The position numbers and the translations under genes are program-made. Under the pieces are notes generated by a model. The model saw only the letters and a program-made list of their open reading frames with translations. It did no database searches and was not told where the DNA came from. Shown piece by piece: positions 53,822 through 64,000 of a DNA stretch of 64,000 bases. The DNA is from Cantharellus purpuraceus (Eukaryota; Basidiomycota; Agaricomycetes; Cantharellales; Hydnaceae), in contig JALBUN010000022.1 in NCBI GenBank assembly GCA_025174535.1, positions 248,001-312,000 of the forward strand, read 5' to 3'. How positions within the stretch are numbered: the first letter of the stretch is position 1; the number at the start of each line of letters is the position of its first letter.

Positions 53822-54578
53822 CAGAGGCAGAATGACCTCCTTATATATTGTATTGTATTTACAGGAGCTGACTAATGCTTCTGGAATATTCTACCTATTA
53901 ATAGATGGAAGCTACTGGAAGGTTGTGGAAGGTGGAAGAAAGGGGTAGAATATTCCAAGCCAATCACAGGTTCTGATCACTGCAATAACACTGATCAGGA
54001 GCTGAATAATGGTTCTGGAAAGTTCTATCTAATAATGGAAGGAAACAGCTAGAATGTTATGGAAAGGGGTAGAATATTCCAAGGCAATCACCTGATCTGA
54101 TTACCCATCAGCTGATTTGATCCCTGAACTAGGCACTGATCAGGCAAAAAGAAGGGTGTCCACCCTGTTTTCTGCACTGGTTTGGACAGCCATAGATAGC
54201 CACAGGTCAGGTGATGATCTGCATGGAAAATAGTGCCCAGAGAGGCTGTGGTTGTCAAGTTAGAGAATATTTATTGATCAGAGACATCTGAGCTTGAATT
54301 CAGGCTGAATGCCTGGTCCAAAGGTGAAGTGCTGACTGTGTGAAGGTTTGTGGGCGCCTATGGGTCCACAACTGTAGCACAGCAGAAATAAATCATTCTG
54401 GGCCAAGTTCTGCATGGAATATTCCTGAAAAAAATATGAAAAATTAGAGAATATTTGAATAAGTCCATTCCAGGTACAAGCATCAAATATATGCTGATAT
54501 TTAGGAATGGAAAAGCAAAGAATAGCACATTGGTGCTGCATAAATGGAATTTGATAGGGAAAAGGTGGTTCCCATACA
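53822..54578 (-). repeat. LTR-C (copy C4), 5' part
   Basis: On minus from TGTATGGGAACC at 54578 to the TATATAAGGAGG box and TGCCTCTG. Cut at 53822 by LTR-B5. Same subfamily as 17612-18470. Confidence 0.7.
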
Positions 54579-55631
54579 GTTCCAGTTCAACTGGAGACAG
54601 AATGAAACAATAACTATTGAGTCAGATCAAGTGGACTTGGCTTCAACTTGTGTGTTGCGCCCCCTCAGATCATTGGTCCAATATTTCAGAGTTTGGAGTA
54701 TGGAGTTGGATCAAGGATCCAGAGTTTGACTTGTCAAGAAAGTACTTGTCAAGAAGCTAGCAACCAAGAAGTTGATGGGGCAAATCTTAGTTGATATACA
54801 AACTACTGTAATAGACAGAGAGTAGCCTCATATAAGTATGTGGAGAATTGAATGAGAAACTAAAAATGATAAGACAATGATGCTTGTTCAGAAATACAAA
54901 TATGTATATACAATCTATTTTCCTCAAATTTTACACAATATACTAGATTAAAAACATATTTTGATATTTTGGCATAATTCTCAAAAATAATTGTTTTTTC
55001 CCCATTTAGTGGTGGCAACTCTCTTGAGGGAACATCCAAATATCATTGATTCTTTCTTATACAATACTTGTAACATAATTTGAACTATCTTTAATCCCCA
55101 CCTGGTATTTGTATATCTAAATACCCTATATAATACCAATTATTAATACATACATTCCTATTATATCCATGTAAATGATTATGTTCATCTCAACCAAATA
55201 CCTTATCTTTTAAAGTTTATTAAAATATAGAATATATGTTTATATTTATGAAAATTTCACACATCTGAAATCTTTTAAGATATCCAAATTGTAACTCCCT
55301 GGCTTTATGTGTCATTGAAATTCTGATGTATATGAGATATACATCAGAATATTGTATACTGACATGATTCCAAACAAGCGTCAATAGGATGGATATGGAG
55401 TACAACATGGAAAGGAGTTCAGAGTTTGGACCCAAGTCCAAACTAAACTAAGCAATATAAAAGAAGATTTGTTGTAACCCATAAGAAAAAACTACTTATA
55501 AGGAGAACAATAATGGAGTTTGGGGTTGATGGAGGTGGAGTTGATGGAGGTGGAGATGATAGAGAATGTAGATGAAGGAGATGGAGATGAAGGAGATCTG
55601 GAGATCAGACTTGGTGTTACAGGATGTAACA
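54579..55631 (-). repeat. LTR-D (copy D3) carrying MITE-2
   Basis: Lacks the TGTTAAGGG end; begins GTTCCAGTTCAACTGG and runs to GGATGTAACA at 55631. It is followed by GTATCTCCCTTCT, the complement of a polypurine tract, which makes it the 3' LTR of a minus-sense element. MITE-2 is inserted at 54879-55382. Confidence 0.7.
54879..55382. mobile_element. MITE-2, TSD AAT
   Basis: 504 bp. Ends GATGCTTGTTCAGAA and CAAACAAGCGTC. Flanked by AAT (54876-54878 and 55383-55385). LTR-D copies near 20511 and 62408 show the empty site (GACAATAAGATGGATATGG). Confidence 0.85.
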
Positions 55632-55776
55632 GTATCTCCCTTCTAGATTGAGCCCATGAGATCTTAGTCAGCATTGTGGGAAAATTGTCAGTATGTGTGT
55701 TTGAATTGGCACATGAGGCTGGCCAATTATTAAACACGTGTTGCCTCTCTCTCCTTACCTCTTACCACCATCTGAT

Positions 55777-56157
55777 ATGCCCTCTGCTGAAGAACTTTGC
55801 CAGCAATGCACTGCATTGGATAAGTTGATTGCTGAAGCTGATGCTGCAGAGAAAAAGAAGGCAGAAGAGGAGAAAAGGATTATGAGGGAGGATGCAGCTT
55901 GTGAGAAGGCTGCTGAGGTGGCTTGAGTAAGGGTGGAGGCTGCAAAAAGGAGGGCATTAACAAGGGTAGTTGCAAAAGGCAAGGAAATGGCCAGGGACAA
56001 CATGTGTGAGTGGGCAACAGTGAGTGAACATAGTGACTGGATGGGATATCCTACTGATTATTGTTTTTTTGTTTCCTAGACCGGAAAATCTCACTCCTGC
56101 CTTGTGTGCCAGACAAACTGGCTGAAATGCGAGGTAAAAGGGAGTGCTCCTTCTTGA
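55777..56157 (+). pseudogene. Antisense ORF of the LTR-D element, with intron (fragment)
   Basis: Related in plan to the LTR-B antisense ORF: Lys/Glu/Ala-rich coiled coil (AEADAAEKKKAEEEKR), then a cysteine motif. One TGA at 55924 replaces a likely CGA. A proper 60-nt intron, 56020-56079 (GTGAGT, CTGAT branch, poly-pyrimidine, CCTAG), joins NMCEWAT to TGKSHSCLVCQTNWLKC. That gives C-X2-C-X6-C, the first half of a Zn2Cys6-type cluster. LTR-B6 cuts the rest. It lies just inside LTR-D3 and opposite to that element's sense. Confidence 0.5.
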
Positions 56158-56165
56158 TGGAAATG

Positions 56166-56343
56166 TGTTATGCACTAGGTCCGATTGGGGGTCAGAGATT
56201 GGGTCGGAGATTGGGTCAGAGTCAGAGCAGGAATCAGGGTGCATTGTGGAATGGACTTGGCTTCAGCTTATGTGCTGCACCCTCACTAATACCGGTGTCC
56301 GAGATTTCGGAGATGGAGTACGACTTAGATAGTTAGGACCAGA
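56166..56343 (-). repeat. LTR-B fragment (copy B6)
   Basis: TGTTATGCACTAGGTCCG to AGATAGTTAGGACC. The rest of the LTR is missing, replaced by another LTR-like sequence from 56344. Confidence 0.75.
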
Positions 56344-56859
56344 CTGTTGGGGTATATGCAGTTCTAAACTACTTCAAATAAGGACTATTATTTAGTAGTT
56401 TAAAGGTATTTCAAATGTTCTATTGAATGTACTTATATTTCACTTTTTTGTGTATTTGAGCCCACAAGTGTACACAAGGGGTTGGTTGCTGATATAATCT
56501 GTCATTCAACTCTGATGAGCACTCGCGTGTGAGTGAATGATGCGTGCATTACATAATCATCAGAGTTCGCACACTTCAGCCAAAAGTGGCCACAGAAGGT
56601 TCTGACACCTTCCTGGACCTTCCACAAGGTTCCCCGGCCTTCTCTTTCCTTCCAGGGGCTTCCCTAAGCACCAGGAATGTTCTCTGATTAGTTACATAAG
56701 CTAAATAGTTCATGTATATAAAAAGGGCTGCAACAGCAGTGCAAAAATAAGATCTTTTTACCACACACACAGAGCAGTGTCTACTCAAGCATTGAGTAAT
56801 CATCACATAAGCATCATGCTTATATCAGCTACTCTTAGTGCTGTCAAACAGCTGATCAC
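56344..56859 (+). repeat. Candidate LTR of another family (E)
   Basis: Starts TGTTGGGGTATATGC, a typical copia-like LTR opening, has a TATATAAAAAGGG box near 56716 and ends near CTGATCACA. Single copy in the window, so the right border is a guess. Confidence 0.45.
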
Positions 56860-56893
56860 ACAGAATATGGTGGAGGGGATGGACATCACATCA

Positions 56894-57459
56894 GACGCTT
56901 GTTCAGAAATACAACAAATACGTATATACAACCTATTTTCCTCAAATTTTATACAATACACTTCAATTCAAACTTATTTTCATATTTCAACATGATTCTC
57001 AAATTTTACACAATATACTAGATTAAAACATATTGTGATATTTTGGCATAATTCTCAAAAATAATTCTTTTTTTCCCCATTTAGTGGTGGCAACTCCCTT
57101 GAGGGAACATCCAAATATCATTGATTCTTTCTTATACAATACTTATAACATAATTTGAACTATCTTTAATCCCCACCTGGTATTTGTATATCTAAATACC
57201 CTATATAATACCAATTATATTCGTACATACATTCCTATTATATCCATGTAAATAATTATGTTCATCTCAACCAAATATCTTATCTTTTAAAGTTTATTAA
57301 AATATAGAATATATGTTTATATTTATGAAAATTTCACACATCCAAAATCTTTTGAGATATCCAAATTGTAACTCCCTGGCTTTATGTATCATTGAAATCC
57401 TGATGTATATCTCCTATACATCAGAATATTGTATACTGACATGATTCCGAACAAGCGTC
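56894..57459. mobile_element. MITE-3, TSD TCA
   Basis: 566 bp. Ends GACGCTTGTTCAGAA and CCGAACAAGCGTC. Flanked by TCA (56891-56893 and 57460-57462). It has an internal partial duplication of the CTCAAATTTTA-CACAATA segment near 56940-57030. Confidence 0.85.
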
Positions 57460-57462
57460 TCA

Positions 57463-58069
57463 GACAATCCATTCCCCAAAATCTGTGAAGTGTTGACGAG
57501 CCAGGACACATCGAGGACGTTGTCGGTTCGCTTAAGGAATAGATCCTATAAGCCTGCGCGCAACGGTCCTAGCAAGCAGACGGTGTGTAACGCAGTTGTT
57601 CAGCACTCCAAAGATCAATCAGGGCGAGGGGTACGTAACAGGGAAGTGGGATAGTGCTCTGTGGTTGGATGAGGATGGGAGCAAAAGGTCGGTCCCGATG
57701 GCTGATCGTGCTCTGTGACTGGATGACAATGCGGAGCCCGGTTGGGAGGTACGCGAAAGCTGGTTTCAGGAGAATCAACCTCTCGGTGGCGGAGGGAAAT
57801 CTGATCGTTGAACCAAGGTGTTTTACCTCAGTGTAGAGATGATGGATTGTGATGTAGAGCGTAGAGCGTAGACTTAGAGCTTGGACTTTGACTTTAGAGC
57901 GTTGGCTGAAAACTTGTTGATTTTCCAAAGGTGAAGACTAGTGCCCTTTTATATACAAATCCCCAGAGCACAACGACACAATATGAGGAGCAAATGATGC
58001 GATATGATGCAAGAAATGCTGATCAAGCCAGCTGACGAAGCGTGTGAAGTTGAACTACTAAAGGGGAAA
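57463..58069 (-). repeat. LTR-like region (F) at the end of the palindrome
   Basis: On minus it holds a TTTGTATATAAAAGGGC box near 57945-57960 and ends with GTCCTCGATG-GTCCTGGCTCGTCAACA (57493-57522). That end recurs at the palindrome centre (58913-58942). This suggests an LTR downstream of the left-arm ORF, with the centre as a remnant of the 5' LTR end. Upstream border not resolved. Confidence 0.4.
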
Positions 58070-58727
58070 TCATGGAGAAATGAAATGACAGATAGGGGTA
58101 ATCTTTGTAAGAATAGGGGGCGATGAGTAATAAAAGAACCAAAAATAGAACAAGGATGAGTAAGTCGTGTATGAATGAATTAAAAGATGAAACAGGGGTG
58201 AGTCATATAAAAGAACAATAGAAACGTCCACCAATACCATCTTCCCTATGGCTCCGAAGGTTAATTGACCCTGAGTCACATGAGGACTTCCGTCAGCATC
58301 CACAACAAATACTCCTTATTGTCTTAGTGATCCGTCTCCATATGGTATCCCGCTCCAAGAGTATTTGGTCCCTTTGCCTGACACGATGTAACCTGAGTCG
58401 GATTGAAGTGGGAGGATAGGTCGGCAATGGCGACTGAAATTCTACCTCACGTTCGACTCTTCTATCCGTGTTACGATATAGAGGTGAAATGTCGAGGAAT
58501 GTATATGGTTCAACGGAATTGTGAAAGAATATGGGATCGCCAATGGCATAAGAGAGACATGGTGGGGATCTTGGACGTTGAAAGAGTTTTGGAAGTATTT
58601 TGACACGTGGAGGTGGCTTAACATGCCCATGGAGCTCGGCGTATTTTTGATAGTCCTCTGTGTCCAGAGACCAGTGTGACGTATTATTAGAAGTGATGTT
58701 GGAGAGGGGAATAGAATGGGAAGCCAT
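58070..58727 (-). pseudogene. Unknown ORF, left palindrome arm
   Basis: ATG at 58727 (MASHSIPLSNITSNNTSHWS). Conserved-looking parts are SLDTEDYQKYAELHGHVKPP, SYAIGDPIFF and EPYTF. After ~110 codons the better-looking frame shifts by one (YIVSGKGTKYSWSGIPYGDG, then a stop, then GVFVVDADGSPHVTQGQL), so the gene is broken, or the first frame ends at ICCGC-TGA. A TTTTAAATAG box lies ~125 bp upstream. Similar to the ORF at 1-327. Family unknown. Confidence 0.5.
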
Positions 58728-59078
58728 GTGAATGATGATGAAAGGATCGGTGTGAATAGAAGGCTGATAATGATCGATGGCGATGAAACACGAGTGACAA
58801 TCGATGGCTTGAATTAGAGACTGAGGTGGATAGGGAGTTGCGGTGCTATTTAAAAGTTGATACGAAAAGACGCTGGCGGAGTTGGACTGTCAGAGTGGTT
58901 CGATATGCGTCCTCGATGCGTCCTGGCTCGTCAACGTATATTGAACCACTCTGACAGTCCAACTCCGCCAGCGTCTTTTCATATCAACTTTTAAATAGCG
59001 CCGCAACTCCCTCTCCACCTCAGTCTCTAATTCTAGCCATTGATCGTCACTCGTGTTTCATCGCCATCGATCATTATC

Positions 59079-59426
59079 TGTCAGGGTTCAAATAAGTCAT
59101 ATTCTATTTTTAGTATTTTCTCTTGACACCCCTATCAGCACAGCCTGTCAGGGTGCATCTCCCCTATTTCATTGCCCCTATCACTTCCCCTATCTTGGTT
59201 CTCCTATCCGTCTCCATCATTTAGTATAAAGACTCACCTTGGTGCAGTGTGATCCCCTCAGCTTGATCTCTGAGGATATCCGCTGTACCAGGTAAGTCCC
59301 ATGTATTTATCAGAAACAGCTGTATAGACTGAGGATATCCGCTGTACCAGCTGGCATTATTTCTTATCGGCTCTCACTTATTGAGTATCTTGTTGTTGTG
59401 GCCTTGTCATCAGCGTTGCCCTCACA
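59079..59426 (+). repeat. Solo LTR-A, TSD TTATC
   Basis: 348 bp, TGTCAGGG to CCCTCACA, flanked by TTATC (59074-59078 and 59427-59431). The left palindrome arm (near 58765-58785) keeps the empty site CATTATCAGCC, so the LTR came after the palindrome formed. Confidence 0.95.
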
Positions 59427-59466
59427 TTATCAGCCTTCTATTCACACCGATCCTTTCATCATTCAC

Positions 59467-60110
59467 ATGGCTTCCAATTCTATTCCCCTCTCCAACATCA
59501 CTTCTAATAATACGTCACACTGGTCTCTGGACACAGAGGACTATCAAAAATACGCTGAGCTCCATGGGCATGTTAAGCCACCTCCACGTGTCAAAATACT
59601 TCCCAAACTCTTTCAACGTCCAAGATCCCCACGATGTCTCTCCTATGCCATTGGCAATCCTATATTCTTTCACGATTCTGTTGAACCATATACATTCCTC
59701 AGCATTTCACCTCTATATTGTAACACAGATAGAAGAGTCGAACGTGAGGTAGAATTTCAGTCGCCATCGCTGACCTATCCTCCCACTTCAATCTGACTCA
59801 GGTTACATCGTGTCAGGCAAAGGGACCAAACTTGGAACAGGATACCATATGGAGACATATCACTAAGACAATATGGAGTATTTGTTGTGGATGCTGACTG
59901 AAGTCCTCATGTGACTCAGGGTCAATTTACCTTCAGAGCCATAGGGAAGATGGTATTGGTGGATGTTTCTTTTATATGACTCACCCCTGTTTCATCTTTT
60001 AATCCATTCACTTACTCATCCTTGTTCTATTTTTGGTTCTTTTATTACTCATCACCCCCTATTCTTACAAAGATTACCCCTATCTGTCACTTCATTTCTC
60101 CATGATTTTG
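59467..60110 (+). pseudogene. Unknown ORF, right palindrome arm
   Basis: Mirror copy of the left-arm ORF. Starts MASNSIPLSNITSNNTSHWS, stops at TGA after YPPTSI (59794-59796), where the left arm has CGA. The shifted downstream frame is also broken. The solo LTR-A now lies 40 bp upstream and separates it from its own TTTTAAATAG box. Confidence 0.5.
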
Positions 60111-60121
60111 TTTTGGAACCC

Positions 60122-61526
60122 TGTATGGGAACTGGTTTTCCCTCAAAAGATCTTGTTTAAAGTCCCAAAACTGTACAATTTCACTTCATGGCCTTAAAAT
60201 ATCAGCATATATGTGCTGCTTTCTCTTGATTCAGGGCCATTCAAATATTCTCTATTTTTTCATATTTTTTCAGGAATTTTCCATGCAGAAATGAGTCTAC
60301 AAACTTATTGTTCTGCTGGGCGAAGCTTTGGGTCCCACATGGACCCACAAACCTTCGCACATGTCAGCAGCCCCAAAGTCACCTGGAGTCACCTGGACAA
60401 CTGACTCATTTTCGATCACATGACTCATTTCAATCTCCGACTCAATCTGGTCACCACTGCCAGTAAATCCTCAATATCTTCACAACCACTGCACCTCCTG
60501 ACTCCATTTTCAGTGGAGAGTTCAATAGAAGCTGTGCCTACCCATAGCTGTGCTAATCAGCCCGGGAAACGAAGTATTGACCAAGTTATTTGAGTAATGG
60601 TGACTCATGCAATGACTCCTGCCATGACTCATGCTATGACTCCTGCTCTGAGTCACACTACGACTCCATCCATGACTCATGCCATGAGTCAGAGCAAATC
60701 CAAGCAGCTCATTGGCTAGGAAACTTCCACCCCCTTCTCACATATTCCACTAGCTTCCAGTAGTTTCCATCTATTAATAGGTAGAAGTTTCCAGTAGTAT
60801 TAGTCAGCTCCTGTAAATACAATATAAAAGGAGCCCATTCTGCCTCTGAATAAATAACCATTTCCACCCCATCATCTGCACATCAGTGTGACTAGAGTGA
60901 CATACAGTGTCATCCTCTATATCTCAGTAACTGTTGATTGTCCAGTTCAAGGGTCGCTTACAGTTGTGTAACTGTATTCGATTGCACTTGAAGTAGTGAT
61001 TGTCCTGCTTTGGGCATGAGTGTAGTATCTACCTCATGTGACTACAAATCTACAGGGTGAGATTGTCTGTCGATAGTCCTGCCATTAGTGCTCTTGTTTA
61101 AGTTACTAGTGTGTACTGCCTTTGCAGAGCATTAGGATCTTGAACTTGTGTGAAGCAGTTGCTAGACTACTTCACACATTGCTGTTACCTGCTTCTGAGT
61201 GCCACTGGTTGGACGGTTGGATTCATCCACCTACTTCCTCTAGCCTCTAAGTGCATTCCCCTCTTTTTGGAATATCTGGACCCCTAAGCGTCCATGAACT
61301 CTAGACTCTGGAAGTCTTATTCATTCCCTACTGCTAAGAAACGTATTACCTTCCTGTGTATCGTCTGCATTGACCATTACAAGGGATTGTAACCAAAGTA
61401 CAAACGTTAAATCATTTCTGGAGTTGTGCTGCAGTAGGATTTGATATTCTTCTCAGCTGTTCATTCACGGAATTGTAGTGATTTAGAGTTTGCCCTAACA
61501 CCATAAAACTTGTGGGTTCCAAAACA
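60122..61526 (+). repeat. LTR-C (copy C5), full length
   Basis: 1405 bp from TGTATGGGAACTGG to GGTTCCAAAACA, with a TATAAAAGGAGCC box near 60823. Directly left of it, TTGTTTTGGAACCC is the reverse complement of the LTR-C right end, probably a stub of a second, inverted copy. No matching target duplication found. Confidence 0.7.
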
Positions 61527-61765
61527 AGTAGACATATGCATCTTGCTTTCCTAATAAAATGTTAATATAAGTATTATAAAGATGCTCTCTTTTCTACTTC
61601 AATGCAAGATAGAGTTTGATAGATGGCATTGCCCCTAGAGTACAAGGGATAGTTATACAGTTTTATGTCAGAACAAGATTATCTACCACTATCCCTTAAC
61701 TAATTTACATTTGTTTTTAAAAATAGCTGCATTAAAGGCTGTGTTCATTTCCAAGACCCTCCTCT
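61527..61765. other. AT-rich spacer
   Basis: No gene, repeat or RNA recognised. Confidence 0.35.
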
Positions 61766-62034
61766 AGATGCTTGTTCAGAAATACATCAAATATGTATAT
61801 ACAACCCATTTCCTCAAATTTTACAGAATATATTATATTAAAATATATTTTGATATTTTGACATGATTCTCAAATATATATATATTTCATTTACCAGTGG
61901 CAACTCCATCAAGGGAATATTCTACTCCTGCTACACTTAATTTCTTTCACCCATTCTTTCTTATACTATACTGGTCAAATAATTTAATGTACCTTGAATC
62001 CTCACCTAGCATTTGTATATCTAAATATTCTATA
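61766..62034. mobile_element. MITE-4, truncated
   Basis: Left end GATGCTTGTTCAGAA and about half of the MITE body. It is cut by LTR-D4 at 62035, so the right end and target duplication are missing. Confidence 0.7.
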
Positions 62035-62517
62035 TGTTAAGTGGCTGGGGAACTAGAGGTTCAATGGAGTAACTGGAGTTCAGTTGCTAGTGAGGAAGGG
62101 GAGGGGACTTTACTGTTCCAGTTCAACCAGAGACAGAATGGGGCAATAACTATTGAGTTGGATCAAGTGGACTTGGCTTCAACTTGTGTGTTGTGCCCCC
62201 TCAGATTGTCAGTCCAATATTTTGGAGTTTGGAGTACAGAGTTGGATCAAGGATCTGGAGTTTGACTTGTCAAGAAAGTACTTGTCAAGAAGCTAGCAAC
62301 CAAGAAGTAGATGGGGCAAATCTTAGTTGATATATGAACTACTGTAACAGACAGAGAGTAGCCCATATAAGTATGTGGAGAATTGAATGATAAAACTAAA
62401 AGCAATAAGACAATAAATAAGATGGATATGGAGTACAACATGAAAAGGAGTTTGGAGTTTGGACCCAAGTCTGAACTAGTATTAAGCAATATAAAAGGAG
62501 GAGGTTTGTTGTAACCC
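62035..62517 (-). repeat. LTR-D (copy D4), partial
   Basis: TGTTAAGTGGCTGGGG to GTTTGTTGTAACCC. Cut at 62518 by LTR-B7. It carries the empty MITE-2 site near 62408-62425. Confidence 0.75.
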
Positions 62518-63056
62518 TGTTATGCACTAGGTCTGAATCGGGGTCGGAGATTGGGTTGGAGGTTTGGTTGGAGGTTTGGTTGGGGTCAGAGAAGGAGTCG
62601 GGTACATCGTGGGGATCAGAACAGACTTGGCTTCAGCTTATGTGCTGCACCCTCACTAATACCAGTGTCTGAGATTTCAGAGATGGAGTACAACTTAGAG
62701 AGTTAGGATTGGACTTAGGAACTAGGCGTGATTCAATATTCAAACTGGGGAATGAAGTCCCCAGTTGGGCAACTTAAATACATATTTGAAATCTAATAAT
62801 AATTACTCTGGTGATGGGTCTCTGAGGCCGACGGCCTTATATGAGTATGTCCAAGTCCGATGGGGATGGATGTCCAGGTTCCTATGGTGATGCTGATGCA
62901 TCAATCAGAACCAGAGATGGATGGGTGGAATCGGCAGTGACAATCGGACAGGTAAATGGAGACATGATGGTTTCCAAATGGAGTATAGATTTCATATGCA
63001 TGGGGATCTGGGTGGATCGGATGGGGATCTGGGTGTTAATGAATATAGTCATAACA
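62518..63056 (-). repeat. LTR-B (copy B7), 3' LTR of a minus-sense element
   Basis: TGTTATGCACTAGG to CATAACA on plus. Followed by GTATCTCTCCATTT (63057-63070), the complement of the family polypurine tract. Internal sequence of the element lies to the right. Confidence 0.8.
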
Positions 63057-63196
63057 GTATCTCTCCATTTAAGGCCAAGCCCCTGAGGCCTCATGTCTGT
63101 GGATTGAATAGGTGAGACGGTTGGGCACAGTCGGAGTTATACTGGGGGTCTGGAGACATATAAAAGGAGGGCATGATTGAGGTCTTATCCTCAATG

Positions 63197-63909
63197 ATGT
63201 CAAATCCTTTGGCAAACATGAGCGTGGCTGAGCTTGAGCAGTTGCTCTTGGCCCGATGGAAGGAAGAGGAAGAGGAGCGGAGATGGAAAGAGGAGGAGGA
63301 GGCAGAACAGAGACAGGAGGAGGAGGAGGAACGGAGATGGAAGGAGGAGGAGGAAGCGGAACGGAGATGGAAGGAGGAGGAGGAAGCGGAACGGAGATGG
63401 AAGGAGGAGGAGGAAGTGGAACGGAGATGGAAGGAGGAGGAGGAAGCAGAACAGAGATGGAAGGAGGAGGAGGAGGAGCAGAGACAGAAGGAGGAGGAGG
63501 AGCGGAGACGGAGACGGAATGGAGAAGGAAGGAGGAGGAAGCAAAAGCTGAGAGAGCCCGCAGGGTCAAGGAACTTGCAGCCACGATGGAGGCTGCGAGA
63601 CTGAAGGAAGTGGAAGAGCAGGCACATGAGCTAGAAGCCGCCATGGAGGTAGAGGAGGTGACCAGGGCAGGGGTGACCAGTCACCCAGGGAGTCCAAGTG
63701 TGCCAATATGGGCAGGGACCCCCGAGGTCACTATCATCTTGATTATGCGGATGGAGACAACCCATCCAACAACTGTCCCTACGGTGGACTCACTGTTACG
63801 TCTGCAGTCACAGCCATTATTTGCAGTGGGTGCAGCTGAGGAAGATGACACGGCGGAGGTGGAGAGGGTGGAGGTGGAGGCGGATCCCAATGCCAGGCAA
63901 ACTCTGTGA
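63197..63909 (+). pseudogene. Antisense Zn2Cys6-like ORF, copy 3 (5' part)
   Basis: MSNPLANMSVAELEQLLLAR, then six near-identical RWKEEEEAER units coded by a 30-bp tandem repeat (about 63280-63480). A frameshift near 63510-63530 follows, then the shared middle (RRVKELAATMEAARLKEVEE; acidic [20 protein letters not shown]). It is cut before the cysteine cluster, where it joins mid-integrase at ~63900. A TATA box CATATAAAAGGAGGG lies at ~63156-63170. Opposite to the sense of LTR-B7. Confidence 0.75.
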
Positions 63910-64000
63910 TCGGAAGTAGGTCAGCCCAGTTGTCTTGTTGATAGTTACAATAGACTCGGAGATATTGTTCCAGGGACTGATTCATTCATTCCATTTGTCC
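63903..64000 (-). pseudogene. Ty3/gypsy integrase fragment
   Basis: Minus strand matches the integrase part at 48199-48300 ([25 protein letters not shown]). It runs off the right edge. The chromodomain and the antisense ORF 3' end are deleted between here and 63900. Confidence 0.85.

Larger units (their letters stand above)
58070..60104. repeat. Long imperfect palindrome with an ORF in each arm
   Basis: Left arm 58070-58912 and right arm 58943-60104 are reverse complements. A ~30-bp spacer separates them, and a 348-bp solo LTR-A plus one target duplication is inserted in the right arm. The arms end with TTCTCCATGATT. The innermost arms include CTCTGACAGTCCAACTCCG and a TTTTAAATAG box. Differences are scattered bases and small indels. 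Confidence 0.88.

Noticed and set aside
1..64000. tRNA or rRNA genes
   Set aside because: I saw no cloverleaf-type box A/box B pairs or rRNA-like stretches. A covariance search would be needed to be certain.

Overview
The window looks like mushroom-forming basidiomycete (Agaricomycetes) DNA. Three things point there: a class I hydrophobin, two very intron-dense laccases with introns of about 50-60 nt, and several decayed Ty3/gypsy chromodomain retrotransposons. About half of the 64 kb is repeats. The exact species cannot be told from the sequence.

Layout. 1-1.7 kb: 3' end of an LTR element (LTR family A) inserted in an older gypsy copy, plus a solo LTR of family B. 3.2-8.5 kb: a duplicated promoter block, a five-exon hydrophobin gene and a laccase gene. 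9.4-22.9 kb: a nested transposon block holding copia gag, gypsy pol, an antisense ORF, LTR families B, C and D, a small inverted-repeat element (MITE) and minisatellites. 23.2-43.6 kb: a gene island with two related P450 genes, a candidate small secreted protein, a DMAC1-like mitochondrial protein, an Mtf2-like mitochondrial protein, a WW-MyTH4-RhoGAP protein, a BTB protein, mitochondrial enoyl-CoA hydratase and Cdc6. 44-47.1 kb: a second laccase inside a ~3.1-kb duplicate of 5.3-8.5 kb. 47.6-64 kb: a second nested transposon block with a gypsy pol, further antisense ORFs, more LTRs, three more MITE copies and a ~2-kb palindrome.

How the parts work together. The laccases, hydrophobin and P450s are typical fungal secreted or secondary-function genes at the edges of the repeats. 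The housekeeping genes lie together in the repeat-poor middle. The repeats can be put in time order because many solo LTRs and MITEs keep perfect target-site duplications, and some have paralogous empty sites inside this window.

Most interesting signal. The gypsy/LTR-B element appears to carry, between pol and its 3' LTR, a long ORF on the strand opposite to pol. It has its own TATA box, a Glu/Lys/Arg-rich coiled coil and a Zn(II)2Cys6-like cluster with exact C-X2-C-X6-C-X12-C-X2-C-X6-C spacing. Three copies are visible next to LTR-B. A related ORF with a proper antisense intron lies next to LTR-D. I read this as an antisense accessory gene of these retrotransposons. Function is unknown.
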